A stretch of 64,000 nucleotides of DNA from Duganella aceris (lineage in GTDB: Bacteria > Pseudomonadota > Gammaproteobacteria > Burkholderiales > Burkholderiaceae_D). The stretch lies in assembly GCF_011090165.1 (NCBI RefSeq), contig NZ_JAADJT010000003.1, positions 458,103-522,102 on the forward strand, read 5' to 3'. The translations under genes and the position numbers were made by a program. The stretch's first letter is position 1; every line of letters begins with the position of its first letter. Below the pieces are notes generated by a model. It was not told the origin of the DNA and searched no databases. It saw nothing but the letters and a program-made list of their open reading frames with translations. Shown here one piece after another: positions 54,394 through 63,379 of this stretch.

Positions 54394-57084
54394 TTATTGG
54401 GTCACCGGATTTGGCTTGTTCGGATCGAGGTTGTACTTGGCGATTGCCTGCTCCACGACCTTCACATCGATCTTGCCTTCTTCGGACAGCGATTTCAGCG
54501 CGGCTACGACGATGTAGTAGCGGTTCACTTCGAAGAATTCACGCAGCGCGGCGCGGCTGTCGGAACGGCCGAAACCATCGGTGCCCAGCACGCGGTAGGT
54601 GCGGTCCTTCGGAATGAAGGCACGGATCTGTTCAGCGAACGCACGCATGTAATCGGTGGTCGCGACGATAGGACCCGACGTATCCTTCAGCAACTGCGCC
54701 ACGTACGGCACGCGCTGTTCCTTGCTCGGGTTGACCAGGTTCCAACGCTCGGCGTCCTGGCCGTCGCGCGCCACCAGCGTCAGCGACGGAGCGGACCACA
54801 CGTCGGCGGCGATGCCCCAATCCTTCAGCAGCAGTTCCTGGGCGAAGATCGACTCGCGCAGGATGGTGCCGGAACCGATCAGCTGCACGCGCTGCTTGGC
54901 TTTTTCGTCGCCCGGCTGCAGCAGGTACATGCCTTTCAGGATGCCCTCTTCCTGGCCCGGCTTGATGCCTGGGTGCGGGTAGTTCTCGTTCATGATGGTG
55001 ATGTAGTAGAACACGTCTTCCTGTTCTTCCACCATGCGGCGCATACCGTCCTGGATGATCACCGCCAGCTCATGGCCGAAGGTCGGATCGTAAGGCACGC
55101 AGTTAGGCACGGCGGCAGCGAACAGATGGCTGTGGCCATCTTCGTGTTGCAGGCCTTCGCCGTTCAGCGTGGTGCGGCCGGCGGTGCCGCCCATCAGGAA
55201 GCCGCGGGCGCGCATGTCGCCTGCAGCCCACACCAGATCGCCGATACGCTGCATGCCGAACATCGAGTAGTAGGTGTAGAACGGCACCATCATGCGGTTG
55301 TTGGTCGAGTACGACGTCGCCGCGGCGATCCACGAGCTCATACCGCCGGCTTCGTTGATACCCTCTTGCAGGATCTGGCCGGCCTTGTCTTCGCGGTAGT
55401 ACATGACCTGGTCTTTGTCGACCGGTTCGTACAACTGGCCTTGCTGGTTGAAGATGCCGACCTGGCGGAACAGGCCTTCCATACCGAAGGTGCGCGATTC
55501 ATCGACCAGGATCGGTACGATGCGCTGGCCGACGCTGGAGTCCTTCAGCAGCGTGGTCAGGATACGCACGTAGGCCTGGGTGCTCGACACTTCACGGCCT
55601 TCGGCGGTCGCGTCCAGGACGTTCTGGAAGGCGGTCAGCGGCGGCACGGTCAGCTTTTCGTCGGCTTGCTGGCGACGCGCAGGCAGGTAGCCGCCCAGCG
55701 CGGCGCGGCGCTCGTGCAGGTACTTGATTTCCGGCGCGTCGTCGGCCGGCTTGTAGAACGGGATGTCGGCCAGCTGATCGTCCGGGATCGGGATCGAGTA
55801 GCGGTCGCGCATTTCGCGCACGGCTTCGTCGGTCAGCTTCTTGGTGTTGTGCGCGGTGTTGCGCGCTTCGCCGTGCTTGCCCATGCCGAAGCCCTTGATG
55901 GTCTTCACCAGCAGCACGGTCGGTTGGCCTTTGTGTTCTTGCGCGACCTTGAAGGCGGCGTAGATCTTGTGCGGATCGTGGCCGCCACGGGTCAGGCGCC
56001 AGATGTCGTCGTCGGTCATGTTGGCGACCATCTCCAGCAGCTTCGGATGCTTGCCGAAGAAGTTCTTGCGCACGTAGGCGCCGTCCTTGGCCTTGTAGTT
56101 CTGGTATTCGCCGTCCAGCGTTTCCATCATCACCTTGCGCAGGATGCCGTCCTTGTCCTGCTTCAGCAGCGCGTCCCAACCCGGGCCCCAGATGACTTTG
56201 ACCACGTTCCAGCCGGCGCCGCGGAAGTCCGCTTCCAGTTCCTGGATGATCTTGCCGTTGCCGCGTACCGGACCGTCCAGGCGCTGCAGGTTGCAGTTGA
56301 CCACGATGACCAGGTTGTCCAGCTTCTCGCGCGCGGCCATGCCGATCGCGCCCAGCGATTCCGGTTCGTCCATCTCGCCGTCGCCGCAGAAGGCCCAGAC
56401 CTTGCGGTCGGTGGTGTCGGCGATCGAGCGCGCGTGCAGGTACTTCAGGAAGCGCGCCTGGTAGATCGCCATCAGCGGGCCGAGGCCCATCGACACGGTC
56501 GGGAACTGCCAAAAGTCCGGCATCAGTTTCGGGTGCGGATACGACGACAGACCCTTGCCGTCGACTTCGCGACGGTAATGGGTCAGTTGTTCTTCGCTCA
56601 GGCGGCCTTCCAGGAACGCGCGGGCGTAGACGCCCGGCGACGAGTGGCCCTGGATGTACAGCAGGTCGCCGCCGTGGTTTTCGCTCGGCGCTTTCCAGAA
56701 GTGGTTGAAGCCGATGCCCAGCATGTTCGCCAGCGAGGCGAACGAGGACAGGTGACCACCGAGGTCGCCGTCGACGCGGTTGGCTTTCACCACCATCGCC
56801 ATCGCGTTCCAGCGCATCCACGAGCGCAGCTTCTCTTCGTATTCCAGGTTGCCCGGGCAATGCACTTCGAGGTGAGTCGGAATGGTGTTGACGTAGGCGG
56901 TGTTGGCGGAGAACGGAATGTCCGAGCCGCTTTGACGGGCCAGGTCGATCAGGCGCTCCATCAGGTATTGAGCACGTTCAGGGCCCTCTTGTTCCAGCAC
57001 TGCGGCCAGTGCGTCCAACCATTCTTTGGTTTCTTGCGAATCAGGGTCGGTGTTTGCCGTGGCCTGGTCAAGTTGAGCTGACAT
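54394..57084 (-). CDS. aceE: Pyruvate dehydrogenase E1 (homodimeric type)
   Basis: An 896-residue AceE. The thiamine diphosphate motif begins GDGEMDEPES and ends NCNLQRLDGPVRGNG, and residues such as HSSPGVYARA belong to the conserved N-terminal domain. It decarboxylates pyruvate and acetylates the lipoyl groups of AceF. It is the first gene of the operon, with AGGAGA upstream of the ATG and a strong promoter at 57,178-57,206. Confidence 0.97.
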   Translation of the reverse strand: MSAQLDQATANTDPDSQETKEWLDALAAVLEQEGPERAQYLMERLIDLARQSGSDIPFSANTAYVNTIPTHLEVHCPGNLEYEEKLRSWMRWNAMAMVVKANRVDGDLGGHLSSFASLANMLGIGFNHFWKAPSENHGGDLLYIQGHSSPGVYARAFLEGRLSEEQLTHYRREVDGKGLSSYPHPKLMPDFWQFPTVSMGLGPLMAIYQARFLKYLHARSIADTTDRKVWAFCGDGEMDEPESLGAIGMAAREKLDNLVIVVNCNLQRLDGPVRGNGKIIQELEADFRGAGWNVVKVIWGPGWDALLKQDKDGILRKVMMETLDGEYQNYKAKDGAYVRKNFFGKHPKLLEMVANMTDDDIWRLTRGGHDPHKIYAAFKVAQEHKGQPTVLLVKTIKGFGMGKHGEARNTAHNTKKLTDEAVREMRDRYSIPIPDDQLADIPFYKPADDAPEIKYLHERRAALGGYLPARRQQADEKLTVPPLTAFQNVLDATAEGREVSSTQAYVRILTTLLKDSSVGQRIVPILVDESRTFGMEGLFRQVGIFNQQGQLYEPVDKDQVMYYREDKAGQILQEGINEAGGMSSWIAAATSYSTNNRMMVPFYTYYSMFGMQRIGDLVWAAGDMRARGFLMGGTAGRTTLNGEGLQHEDGHSHLFAAAVPNCVPYDPTFGHELAVIIQDGMRRMVEEQEDVFYYITIMNENYPHPGIKPGQEEGILKGMYLLQPGDEKAKQRVQLIGSGTILRESIFAQELLLKDWGIAADVWSAPSLTLVARDGQDAERWNLVNPSKEQRVPYVAQLLKDTSGPIVATTDYMRAFAEQIRAFIPKDRTYRVLGTDGFGRSDSRAALREFFEVNRYYIVVAALKSLSEEGKIDVKVVEQAIAKYNLDPNKPNPVTQ

Positions 57085-57177
57085 GTAATAAGTCTCCTGA
57101 GTTAAGTGCGCCGATTTCTACTAATTTTCGGCCGATGGAACGCTGATTATTTACTAATACTTCGATGACGTGTGAGG

Positions 57178-57206
57178 ATTCTAACAGTGATTTTTGGCTT
57201 TTTCAA
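57178..57206 (-). promoter_or_regulatory. Sigma-70 promoter of aceE
   Basis: On the minus strand TTGAAA (57,206-57,201), a 17-nt spacer and TAGAAT (57,183-57,178). It gives a leader of about 85-90 nt. Confidence 0.8.
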
Positions 57207-57212
57207 ACTATG

Positions 57213-57228
57213 ATACGACATTTCGTAT
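57213..57228. promoter_or_regulatory. Palindromic candidate operator upstream of the aceE promoter
   Basis: ATACGA and TCGTAT are perfect 6-bp arms with a 4-nt spacer, 6 bp upstream of the aceE -35 box. It does not match the E. coli PdhR site. A regulator cannot be named from sequence. Confidence 0.5.
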
Positions 57229-57309
57229 TGTGAAATTCCCCTATGAAATTCTTGTGCAGCGCAGCATCGGCTAAGCGCTGGAAACGCGGCGCGCGGCCCG
57301 CTGGCGCTT

Positions 57310-57315
57310 TATAAT
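57310..57315 (+). promoter_or_regulatory. -10 element of folD
   Basis: A perfect TATAAT lies 30 nt before the folD ATG. No good -35 box is seen, and the leader would be only about 23 nt with a weak ribosome site. Confidence 0.5.
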
Positions 57316-57344
57316 GCTGCTTTCCTCTCCAACCTGATTAAATC

Positions 57345-58193
57345 ATGCCTGCTCAACTGATCGACGGAATCGCCCTCTCCCAAAAACTGCGCGCGGAAAT
57401 TGCTGCACGTGCTGCCGCGCTGACCGCCAAAGGCAAACAACCCGGCCTGGCCGTGATTCTGGTCGGCGACGACCCGGCCAGCCATGTCTACGTGCGCAAC
57501 AAGGTCAAGGGTTGCGAGGACGCCGGCATCTATTCGTTGAAGGAACAGTACCCGGCCGACATGACCGAGGCCGCGCTGCTGGAGCGCATCGCCGCGCTGA
57601 ACGTCGATCCGACCATTCACGGCATCCTGGTGCAGATGCCGCTGCCCAAGCACATTAACCCGCACAAGGTGATCGAGGCCATCTCCACAACGAAGGATGT
57701 CGACGGCTACTCGGTGCTGAGCGCCGGCGAGCTGATGACCGGCCTGGAAGGCTTCCGTCCGTGCACGCCGTATGGCTGCATGAAACTGATCGAGAGCACC
57801 GGCGTCGACTTGCGCGGCAAGCATGCGGTGGTCATCGGCCGCAGCAACACCGTCGGCAAGCCGATGGGACTGCTGCTCTTGCAAGCCAACGCCACCGTCA
57901 CCATCTGTCATAGCGCGACCCCGGATCTGGGCCTGTACACGCGTCAGGCCGATGTGGTCGTGGCTGCGGTGGGCCGGCGCAACACGCTGACCGCCGACAT
58001 GGTCAAGCCGGGCGCCATCGTCATCGACGTCGGCATGAACCGCGACGACGCGGGCAAGCTGTGCGGCGATGTCGACACCGCCGGGGTCAAGGAAGTGGCG
58101 TCGTTCATCACGCCGGTGCCGGGCGGCGTCGGTCCGATGACGATCACCATGCTGTTGATGAACACGGTGGAAGCGGCCGAGCGTACTATTTGA
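57345..58193 (+). CDS. folD: Bifunctional methylenetetrahydrofolate dehydrogenase/cyclohydrolase FolD
   Basis: A 282-residue enzyme. [14 protein letters not shown] contains the catalytic lysine, and VQMPLPKHI and the [14 protein letters not shown]-binding loop are also present. The C-terminal [13 protein letters not shown] motif completes the family pattern. It interconverts methylene- and formyl-tetrahydrofolate, feeding purine synthesis. It is divergent from aceE. Confidence 0.96.
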   Translation: MPAQLIDGIALSQKLRAEIAARAAALTAKGKQPGLAVILVGDDPASHVYVRNKVKGCEDAGIYSLKEQYPADMTEAALLERIAALNVDPTIHGILVQMPLPKHINPHKVIEAISTTKDVDGYSVLSAGELMTGLEGFRPCTPYGCMKLIESTGVDLRGKHAVVIGRSNTVGKPMGLLLLQANATVTICHSATPDLGLYTRQADVVVAAVGRRNTLTADMVKPGAIVIDVGMNRDDAGKLCGDVDTAGVKEVASFITPVPGGVGPMTITMLLMNTVEAAERTI

Positions 58194-58220
58194 TTGAGCG
58201 GCGCAGCAACCCGAAAAGTC

Positions 58221-58250
58221 GGGGTCAGACCCCGTACGGGGTCTGACCCC
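58221..58250. repeat. Perfect 30-bp palindrome IR4
   Basis: GGGGTCAGACCCCGT and its complement meet without a loop. It has the same GGGGTCAG ends as IR1 and IR2. It lies 27 nt after the folD stop and 63 nt before prlC. Confidence 0.93.
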
Positions 58251-58313
58251 TGTTCGCCGCAGTGCGGGGTAAACGGTTCCCGCGAACGCACGTAAAACAT
58301 ATTGGAACTGACG

Positions 58314-60392
58314 ATGACTACAGACGCTATCAACCCCCTCCTCGACTTCACCGGCCTGCCGCGCTTCGATGCGATCAAGCCCGAACACGTCACGCCCGCC
58401 ATCGACGACCTGCTGGCCAAGAGCCGCGCCGTCGTCGCGCAACTGGAGGCGCCCTCCGGGCAAGTGACCTGGGATAACTTCGTCACCCCGCTGGAAAACG
58501 CCACCGAGCTGCTGGGCCGCGCCTGGGGCATCGTCAGCCACCTGAACAATGTGGTCGATACGCCCGAACTGCGCGCCACCTACAACGACAACCAGCCGAA
58601 GGTCACCGAGTTCTGGACCGAGCTGTCGCAGAACGAAGCGCTGTTCGACAAATACAAGGCGCTGCGCGCCTCAAGCGGCTTCGACGCGCTGTCGCCGGCC
58701 CGCAAGCGCATCATCGACAACGCCATCCGCGACTTCCGCATGGGCGGCGCCGAGCTGCCGGCCGAACAGAAGGAACGCTTCGCCGACATCCAGGAACAGC
58801 ACGCCGCCGTGTCGACGCGCTTCTCGGAAAACGTACTCGACGCCACCAACGACTACAAGCTGCTGATCGCCGACGAAGCCGACCTGGCCGGCCTGCCGGC
58901 CGACGCCAAGGCCGCCGCGCGCGCCGCCGCCGAAAAAGACGGCAAGGCCGGCTACGAATTCTCGCTGCACTTCCCGTCCTACTTCCCGATCCTGCAATTC
59001 GCCGACAAGCGCGAACTGCGCGAGACCATCTACCGCGCCAACAGCACCAAGGCGTCCGAACAGGGCGAGGTGTTCAGCAAGAAGGACGATTGGGACAACA
59101 CCGCCAACATCGTCACGCTGCTCAAGCTGCGCGACGAGGAAGCCAAGCTGCTTGGCTACAAAAACTTCGCCGAAGTCTCGCTGGTGCCGAAGATGGCCAA
59201 GTCGCCCGACGAAGTCATCGCCTTCCTCGAAGACCTGGCCAGGCGCGCCCGCCCGTTCGCCGAACAGGATCTGGCCGAACTGAAAAAATTCGCGCAGGAA
59301 GAACTCGGCCTCGCCGAGCTGAAAGCCTGGGACATCCCGTACGCGTCGGAAAAGCTGCAGGAACGCCGCTACGCCTTCTCGGCGCAGGAAGTGAAGCAGT
59401 ACTTCCCCGAACACAAAGTGGTCGACGGCCTGTTCCGCCTGATCCAGCAACTGTTCACGGTCGAGATCAAGCCGGACCAGGCGCCGGTCTGGCACAAGGA
59501 CGTGCGCTTCTTCCGCATCGAGCGCGACGGCAAACTGATCGGCCAGTTCTACCTTGACCTGTACGCGCGCGCCGGCAAGAGCGGCGGCGCCTGGATGGAC
59601 GACGCGCGCGGCCGCCGCGCCGACGACAAGGCGGTGCAAACCCCGGTCGCCTACCTGACCTGCAACTTCACCGAGCCTGCGATCGTCGACGGCGTCGCCA
59701 AGCCGTCGCTGTTCACGCACGATGAAGTGACCACGCTGTTCCACGAATTCGGCCACGGCCTGCACCACATGCTGACCCAGGTCGACGAGCTGGGCGTGTC
59801 CGGCATCGCCGGCGTCGAATGGGACGCGGTGGAACTGCCGTCGCAGTTCATGGAAAACTTCTGCTGGGAATGGGAAGTGCTGGAACACATGACCGCCCAC
59901 GCCGACACCGGCGCCCCGCTGCCGCGCGCGCTGTACGACAAGATGCTGGCGGCGAAGAACTTCCAGTCCGGCCTGCAGACGCTGCGCCAGGTCGAGTTCT
60001 CGCTGCTCGACATGCACCTGCACTACGACTACGACGCGTCGACCGGCAAGACCGTGCAGCAAGTCATCGACGAGGTGCGCGCCAGGTTCGCGCTGATCAT
60101 TCCGCCGGCGTTCAACCGCTTCCAGAATTCGTTCGGCCACATCTTCGCCGGCGGCTACGCGGCCGGCTACTACAGTTACAAGTGGGCCGAGGTGCTGTCC
60201 GCCGACGCCTACGCCGCGTTCGAGGAAGCGCAGGCGCTGGGGCCGGACGCCACCATTGAAACCGGCAAGCGCTACCTGCGCGAGATCCTGTCGGTCGGCG
60301 GTTCGCGTCCGGCGCTGGAATCGTTCACCGCCTTCCGCGGCCGCGAGCCGAGCATCGACGCGCTGCTGCGTCACAGCGGCATGGCGGCCTGA
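58314..60392 (+). CDS. prlC: Oligopeptidase A (M3 family)
   Basis: A 692-residue cytoplasmic thimet-like peptidase. The zinc motif HEFGH is at 477-481, with the third ligand expected in the E-containing helix about 25 residues later (WDAVELPSQFMENF). It degrades short peptides, including cleaved signal peptides. The ATG at 58,314 begins the conserved NPLLDF segment; a TTG at 58,302 is in frame. It lies 2 nt upstream of the DUF4124 gene. Confidence 0.94.
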   Translation: MTTDAINPLLDFTGLPRFDAIKPEHVTPAIDDLLAKSRAVVAQLEAPSGQVTWDNFVTPLENATELLGRAWGIVSHLNNVVDTPELRATYNDNQPKVTEFWTELSQNEALFDKYKALRASSGFDALSPARKRIIDNAIRDFRMGGAELPAEQKERFADIQEQHAAVSTRFSENVLDATNDYKLLIADEADLAGLPADAKAAARAAAEKDGKAGYEFSLHFPSYFPILQFADKRELRETIYRANSTKASEQGEVFSKKDDWDNTANIVTLLKLRDEEAKLLGYKNFAEVSLVPKMAKSPDEVIAFLEDLARRARPFAEQDLAELKKFAQEELGLAELKAWDIPYASEKLQERRYAFSAQEVKQYFPEHKVVDGLFRLIQQLFTVEIKPDQAPVWHKDVRFFRIERDGKLIGQFYLDLYARAGKSGGAWMDDARGRRADDKAVQTPVAYLTCNFTEPAIVDGVAKPSLFTHDEVTTLFHEFGHGLHHMLTQVDELGVSGIAGVEWDAVELPSQFMENFCWEWEVLEHMTAHADTGAPLPRALYDKMLAAKNFQSGLQTLRQVEFSLLDMHLHYDYDASTGKTVQQVIDEVRARFALIIPPAFNRFQNSFGHIFAGGYAAGYYSYKWAEVLSADAYAAFEEAQALGPDATIETGKRYLREILSVGGSRPALESFTAFRGREPSIDALLRHSGMAA

Positions 60393-60394
60393 GC

Positions 60395-60991
60395 ATGAAA
60401 CGCCCGGCCTTGCTGCTGCTCGCGCTGCTGTGCTTCGGCACGGCCGGCGCGCAGGTCTACAAGTGGAAGGACGCCAAAGGCGTGACCCATTACAGCGACC
60501 AGCCGCCGGCGCCGAGCGCGCCGGTCAAGTCGAAAGTCGAAGTCAAATCCTTCAGCGGCGGCGGCGCGGTCGAACTGCCGGCCGAGCTGGCCGGCGTGGC
60601 GCGCGACCGTCCCGTCACGCTGTACACCACCGGGCAGTGCGAAGGCTGCGCCAATGCGCGCGCGCTGCTGATGGCGCGCGGCATTCCATTCCGGGAAAAG
60701 ACCGTCAACACGGCCGACGACCAGGCCGCGCTCAAGCAGGCCGGCGGCGGCAACCAGCTGCCCTTCCTGCTGGTCGGCCGCAGCCGCCTGGCCGGCTACG
60801 AGCAAAGCGCCTGGGACAGCCTGCTGACCGAAGCCGGCTACCCGGCGGAGAAACGCTTGCCGTCGAATTATCAGTATCCGCCGGCGGTCGCGGCCGCGCC
60901 GCCGCCTCCTCCTCCGCCGCAGGCGGCGCCGGTCGACGAGGCGCCGCGCCAGCCGCCGCCGGTCAATGCGCCGCCCGGTTTCCAGTTCTGA
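60395..60991 (+). CDS. Exported DUF4124-glutaredoxin fusion protein
   Basis: A 198-residue protein. A signal peptide (1-19) is followed by a DUF4124 segment (about 20-50, VYKWKDAKGVTHYSDQPP). A glutaredoxin-like domain (about 73-150) follows, with the active site C82-E-G-C85 and the cis-proline in NQLPFLLVG. The tail is proline-rich with a run of prolines. The signal peptide suggests periplasmic thiol chemistry, which is unusual for a glutaredoxin fold. It is probably cotranscribed with prlC. Confidence 0.85.
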   Translation: MKRPALLLLALLCFGTAGAQVYKWKDAKGVTHYSDQPPAPSAPVKSKVEVKSFSGGGAVELPAELAGVARDRPVTLYTTGQCEGCANARALLMARGIPFREKTVNTADDQAALKQAGGGNQLPFLLVGRSRLAGYEQSAWDSLLTEAGYPAEKRLPSNYQYPPAVAAAPPPPPPPQAAPVDEAPRQPPPVNAPPGFQF

Positions 60992-61099
60992 AAACCGGAG
61001 TCGGTAGCAACATCGATGCCAGCGGCAAAAATAAATTTCGCATAAACTGGAATCCTGCGGGTCGCCCGCAGGCATTCCCCTCTACAGAACAAAACGACC

Positions 61100-61531
61100 A
61101 TGACACGCATCGATTTCCACACCAATGTGCCGGACAAGGTGGCCTACGCCTGCCGCCTGGTGCGCAAGGCCTGGGCGGCCAACCACCGCGTGGTGCTGAT
61201 GGCGGAAGATGCGGCGCAACTGGCGGAACTTAACGCGGCGATGTGGACATTTTCCGCCACCGACTTCCTGCCGCACGTGCTCGCCGGCGATGCGCTCGCG
61301 GCGCAGACGCCGATCCTCCTGACCGACAGCGATGAGGCGGAATTACCACACACCCACAAAGAATTATTGGTCAATTTATCGCGCCGCGCGCCTGGCCAGG
61401 TGGCGCGATTCGAGCGCATGATCGAAGTGATTTCCTCCGACGAGGATGATGCGGCTGCCGGCCGCAAGCGTTATGTCGCATACAAGCAGCAAGACCACCC
61501 ACTCACCCACTTTGTCACAGGAAAATCATGA
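61100..61531 (+). CDS. holC: DNA polymerase III chi subunit
   Basis: A 143-residue chi protein. The Y.CRLVRKAW..N.RVVLMAEDA motif and FLPHV are visible. Chi links the clamp loader to single-strand binding protein at the replication fork. It overlaps the next gene by 4 nt (ATGA). Confidence 0.92.
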   Translation: MTRIDFHTNVPDKVAYACRLVRKAWAANHRVVLMAEDAAQLAELNAAMWTFSATDFLPHVLAGDALAAQTPILLTDSDEAELPHTHKELLVNLSRRAPGQVARFERMIEVISSDEDDAAAGRKRYVAYKQQDHPLTHFVTGKS

Positions 61532-61935
61532 GCCAAGCCCAATCGTTTGACGCCAGTATCCCTGTATTGACGGAAGTCCTGAAAGCCGAGCCGCTGCGCG
61601 AAGACCTGCTGCCCGGCGAGCTGGCCGCTTCCGCCGCCCGCGCCACGCCCGCCCAGCAGGCCGCCCAGCTCGAAGCCGACGCCGTCGACGAATGGAGCGA
61701 AGCGGAATGGGCGATGATGGAGCACCGGCTGTCGGTGCGCATCATGCACCAGTTGCAGTCGCGCGTGGACTTCGTGCTGGAGCAGCGCATCAAGGACAGC
61801 ATGGCCGAAGTACTGAGCCACGCGCTGCACGATCTGACCAACGAGATCCGCATCGGCCTGCACGACACGATCGAAAAAATCGTCGCCCGCGCCGTCTCGC
61901 AGGAACTGACCCATCTGCAAGCGCAGAAGAAGTAA
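61528..61935 (+). CDS. Small helical protein coupled to holC
   Basis: A 135-residue protein. The first 60 residues are variable, with FDASIPVLTEVL and acidic stretches. The rest is a long amphipathic helix. It resembles the DUF2486-type proteins found next to holC in Burkholderiales, though that is by recollection of the neighbourhood. No signal or membrane segment. Function unknown. Confidence 0.75.
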   Translation: MSQAQSFDASIPVLTEVLKAEPLREDLLPGELAASAARATPAQQAAQLEADAVDEWSEAEWAMMEHRLSVRIMHQLQSRVDFVLEQRIKDSMAEVLSHALHDLTNEIRIGLHDTIEKIVARAVSQELTHLQAQKK

Positions 61936-62120
61936 GCCCCGTCCCCTGCGGTCCGCGTCCATTCCAGTGCGCGGACCGCACTCTTCCCGGGAATCCCTGT
62001 ATCAAATCAGGGAATTGCCCGACAAAAATACAAATCCTTACGTTTCCGCCTTTGCGCCGTGATTAATTTGTTGTACCTTTTGGCCTTGCAGAATAAATCT
62101 CAACCACTTGGAGAATGTAT

Positions 62121-63263
62121 ATGCTGTTCAAGACTAAATTCATTCCACTCGCCATCGCCCTGGCGTTCGCCGGCAGCGCCGGTGCGCAGGAAGTGATCAA
62201 GATCGGCCACGTCGGCCCGGTCTCGGGTCCGTCGGCTCACCTTGGCAAGGACAATGAAAACGGCGCCAAGATGGCGGTCGAGGACTTGAACGCCAAAGGC
62301 TTCAAGATCGACGGCAAACCGGTCAAGTTCGTGTTGCAACTGGAAGACGACGGCAGCGATCCGAAACAGGGCACGGCGGTGGCGCAGAAGCTGGTCGACG
62401 CCAAGGTCAACGGCGTGATCGGCCACCTGAATTCGGGCACCTCGATCCCGGCCTCGAAGATCTACTACGACGCCGGCATTCCGCAGATTTCGCCCGCCAC
62501 CACCCAGACCAAGTACACGCAGCAAGGCTTCAACTCGGTGTTCCGCGTGGTCGCCAACGACGCCAAGCTGGGCGGCTCGCTGGGCTCGTACGCGGTCGGC
62601 AAGCTGGGCGCGAAGAAGATCGCCGTCATCGACGACCGCACCGCCTACGGCCAGGGCGTCGCGGACGAGTTCATCAAGGGCGCCAAGAAAGCCATGCCCG
62701 GCGTGCAGATCGTCAGCAAGGAATTCACCAACGACAAGGCGACCGACTTCAACGCCATCCTGACCACCATCAAGGGCAAGAATCCGGACCTGATCTTCTT
62801 CGGCGGCATGGACTCGGTGGGCGGCCCGCTGCTGCGCCAGATGAAGGCGCTGGGCATCAAGGCCAAGTACATGGGCGGCGACGGCATCTGCACCGAGCCG
62901 TTCGCCAAGCTGGCCGGCGACGCCGCCGTCAACGGCCTGGTGACCTGCGCCGAAGCGGGTGGCGTGACCGGCGAGCAGCAAAAAGGCATGGACGACTTCG
63001 TCGCCCGCTACAAGAAGAAGTACAACGCCGACGTGCAGATCTATTCGCCGTATGTGTACGACGCGATCATGACCATGGCCACCGCGATGCAGGAAGCCAA
63101 ATCGTCGCAGCCGGCCAAGTACCTGCCGTTCCTGCACAAGATCAAGTACCAGGGCGTGACCGGCCTGATCTCGTTCGATCCGAAAGGCGACATCAAGGAC
63201 GGCGCGCTGACCTTGTTCACCTACACCGACGGCAAGAAGACCAAAGTGGAAGTCATCAAGTAA
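62121..63263 (+). CDS. livK: Branched-chain amino acid ABC transporter binding protein (LivJ/LivK-type)
   Basis: A 380-residue periplasmic binding protein. The signal peptide covers about 1-22 (ending GSAGAQ). The type I fold motifs include IGHVGPVSG, DGSDPKQGTAVAQKLVD and GVIGHLNSGTSIPAS. The ATG at 62,121 is preferred to 62,115 because GGAG lies 7 nt upstream of it. It is not linked to livHMGF (4.8-8.4 kb), with which it may function. An IS element interrupts the region just after the stop. Confidence 0.93.
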   Translation: MLFKTKFIPLAIALAFAGSAGAQEVIKIGHVGPVSGPSAHLGKDNENGAKMAVEDLNAKGFKIDGKPVKFVLQLEDDGSDPKQGTAVAQKLVDAKVNGVIGHLNSGTSIPASKIYYDAGIPQISPATTQTKYTQQGFNSVFRVVANDAKLGGSLGSYAVGKLGAKKIAVIDDRTAYGQGVADEFIKGAKKAMPGVQIVSKEFTNDKATDFNAILTTIKGKNPDLIFFGGMDSVGGPLLRQMKALGIKAKYMGGDGICTEPFAKLAGDAAVNGLVTCAEAGGVTGEQQKGMDDFVARYKKKYNADVQIYSPYVYDAIMTMATAMQEAKSSQPAKYLPFLHKIKYQGVTGLISFDPKGDIKDGALTLFTYTDGKKTKVEVIK

Positions 63264-63299
63264 TTCACGACGCTCCAATGAAAAACGCGCCGACGGCGT

Positions 63300-63333
63300 A
63301 ATGCCGTTCAGTTAAGACTGAACGGCATTTTTA
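63300..63333 (+). terminator. Hairpin at the IS4-type left end
   Basis: Perfect 12-bp stem (63,300-63,311 with 63,318-63,329), a 6-nt loop, then Ts. It can terminate read-through from livK, shielding the transposase gene. Confidence 0.75.
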
Positions 63334-63379
63334 TTTTATTGGTTGTAAACATCGGCAATCGCTGTTAACCTGCGTCGCG

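Noticed and set aside
54397..57081. An 894-codon open frame on the plus strand across aceE
   Set aside because: It mirrors aceE exactly, is rich in H, R, V and Q with no domain pattern, and is a product of high GC at third codon positions.
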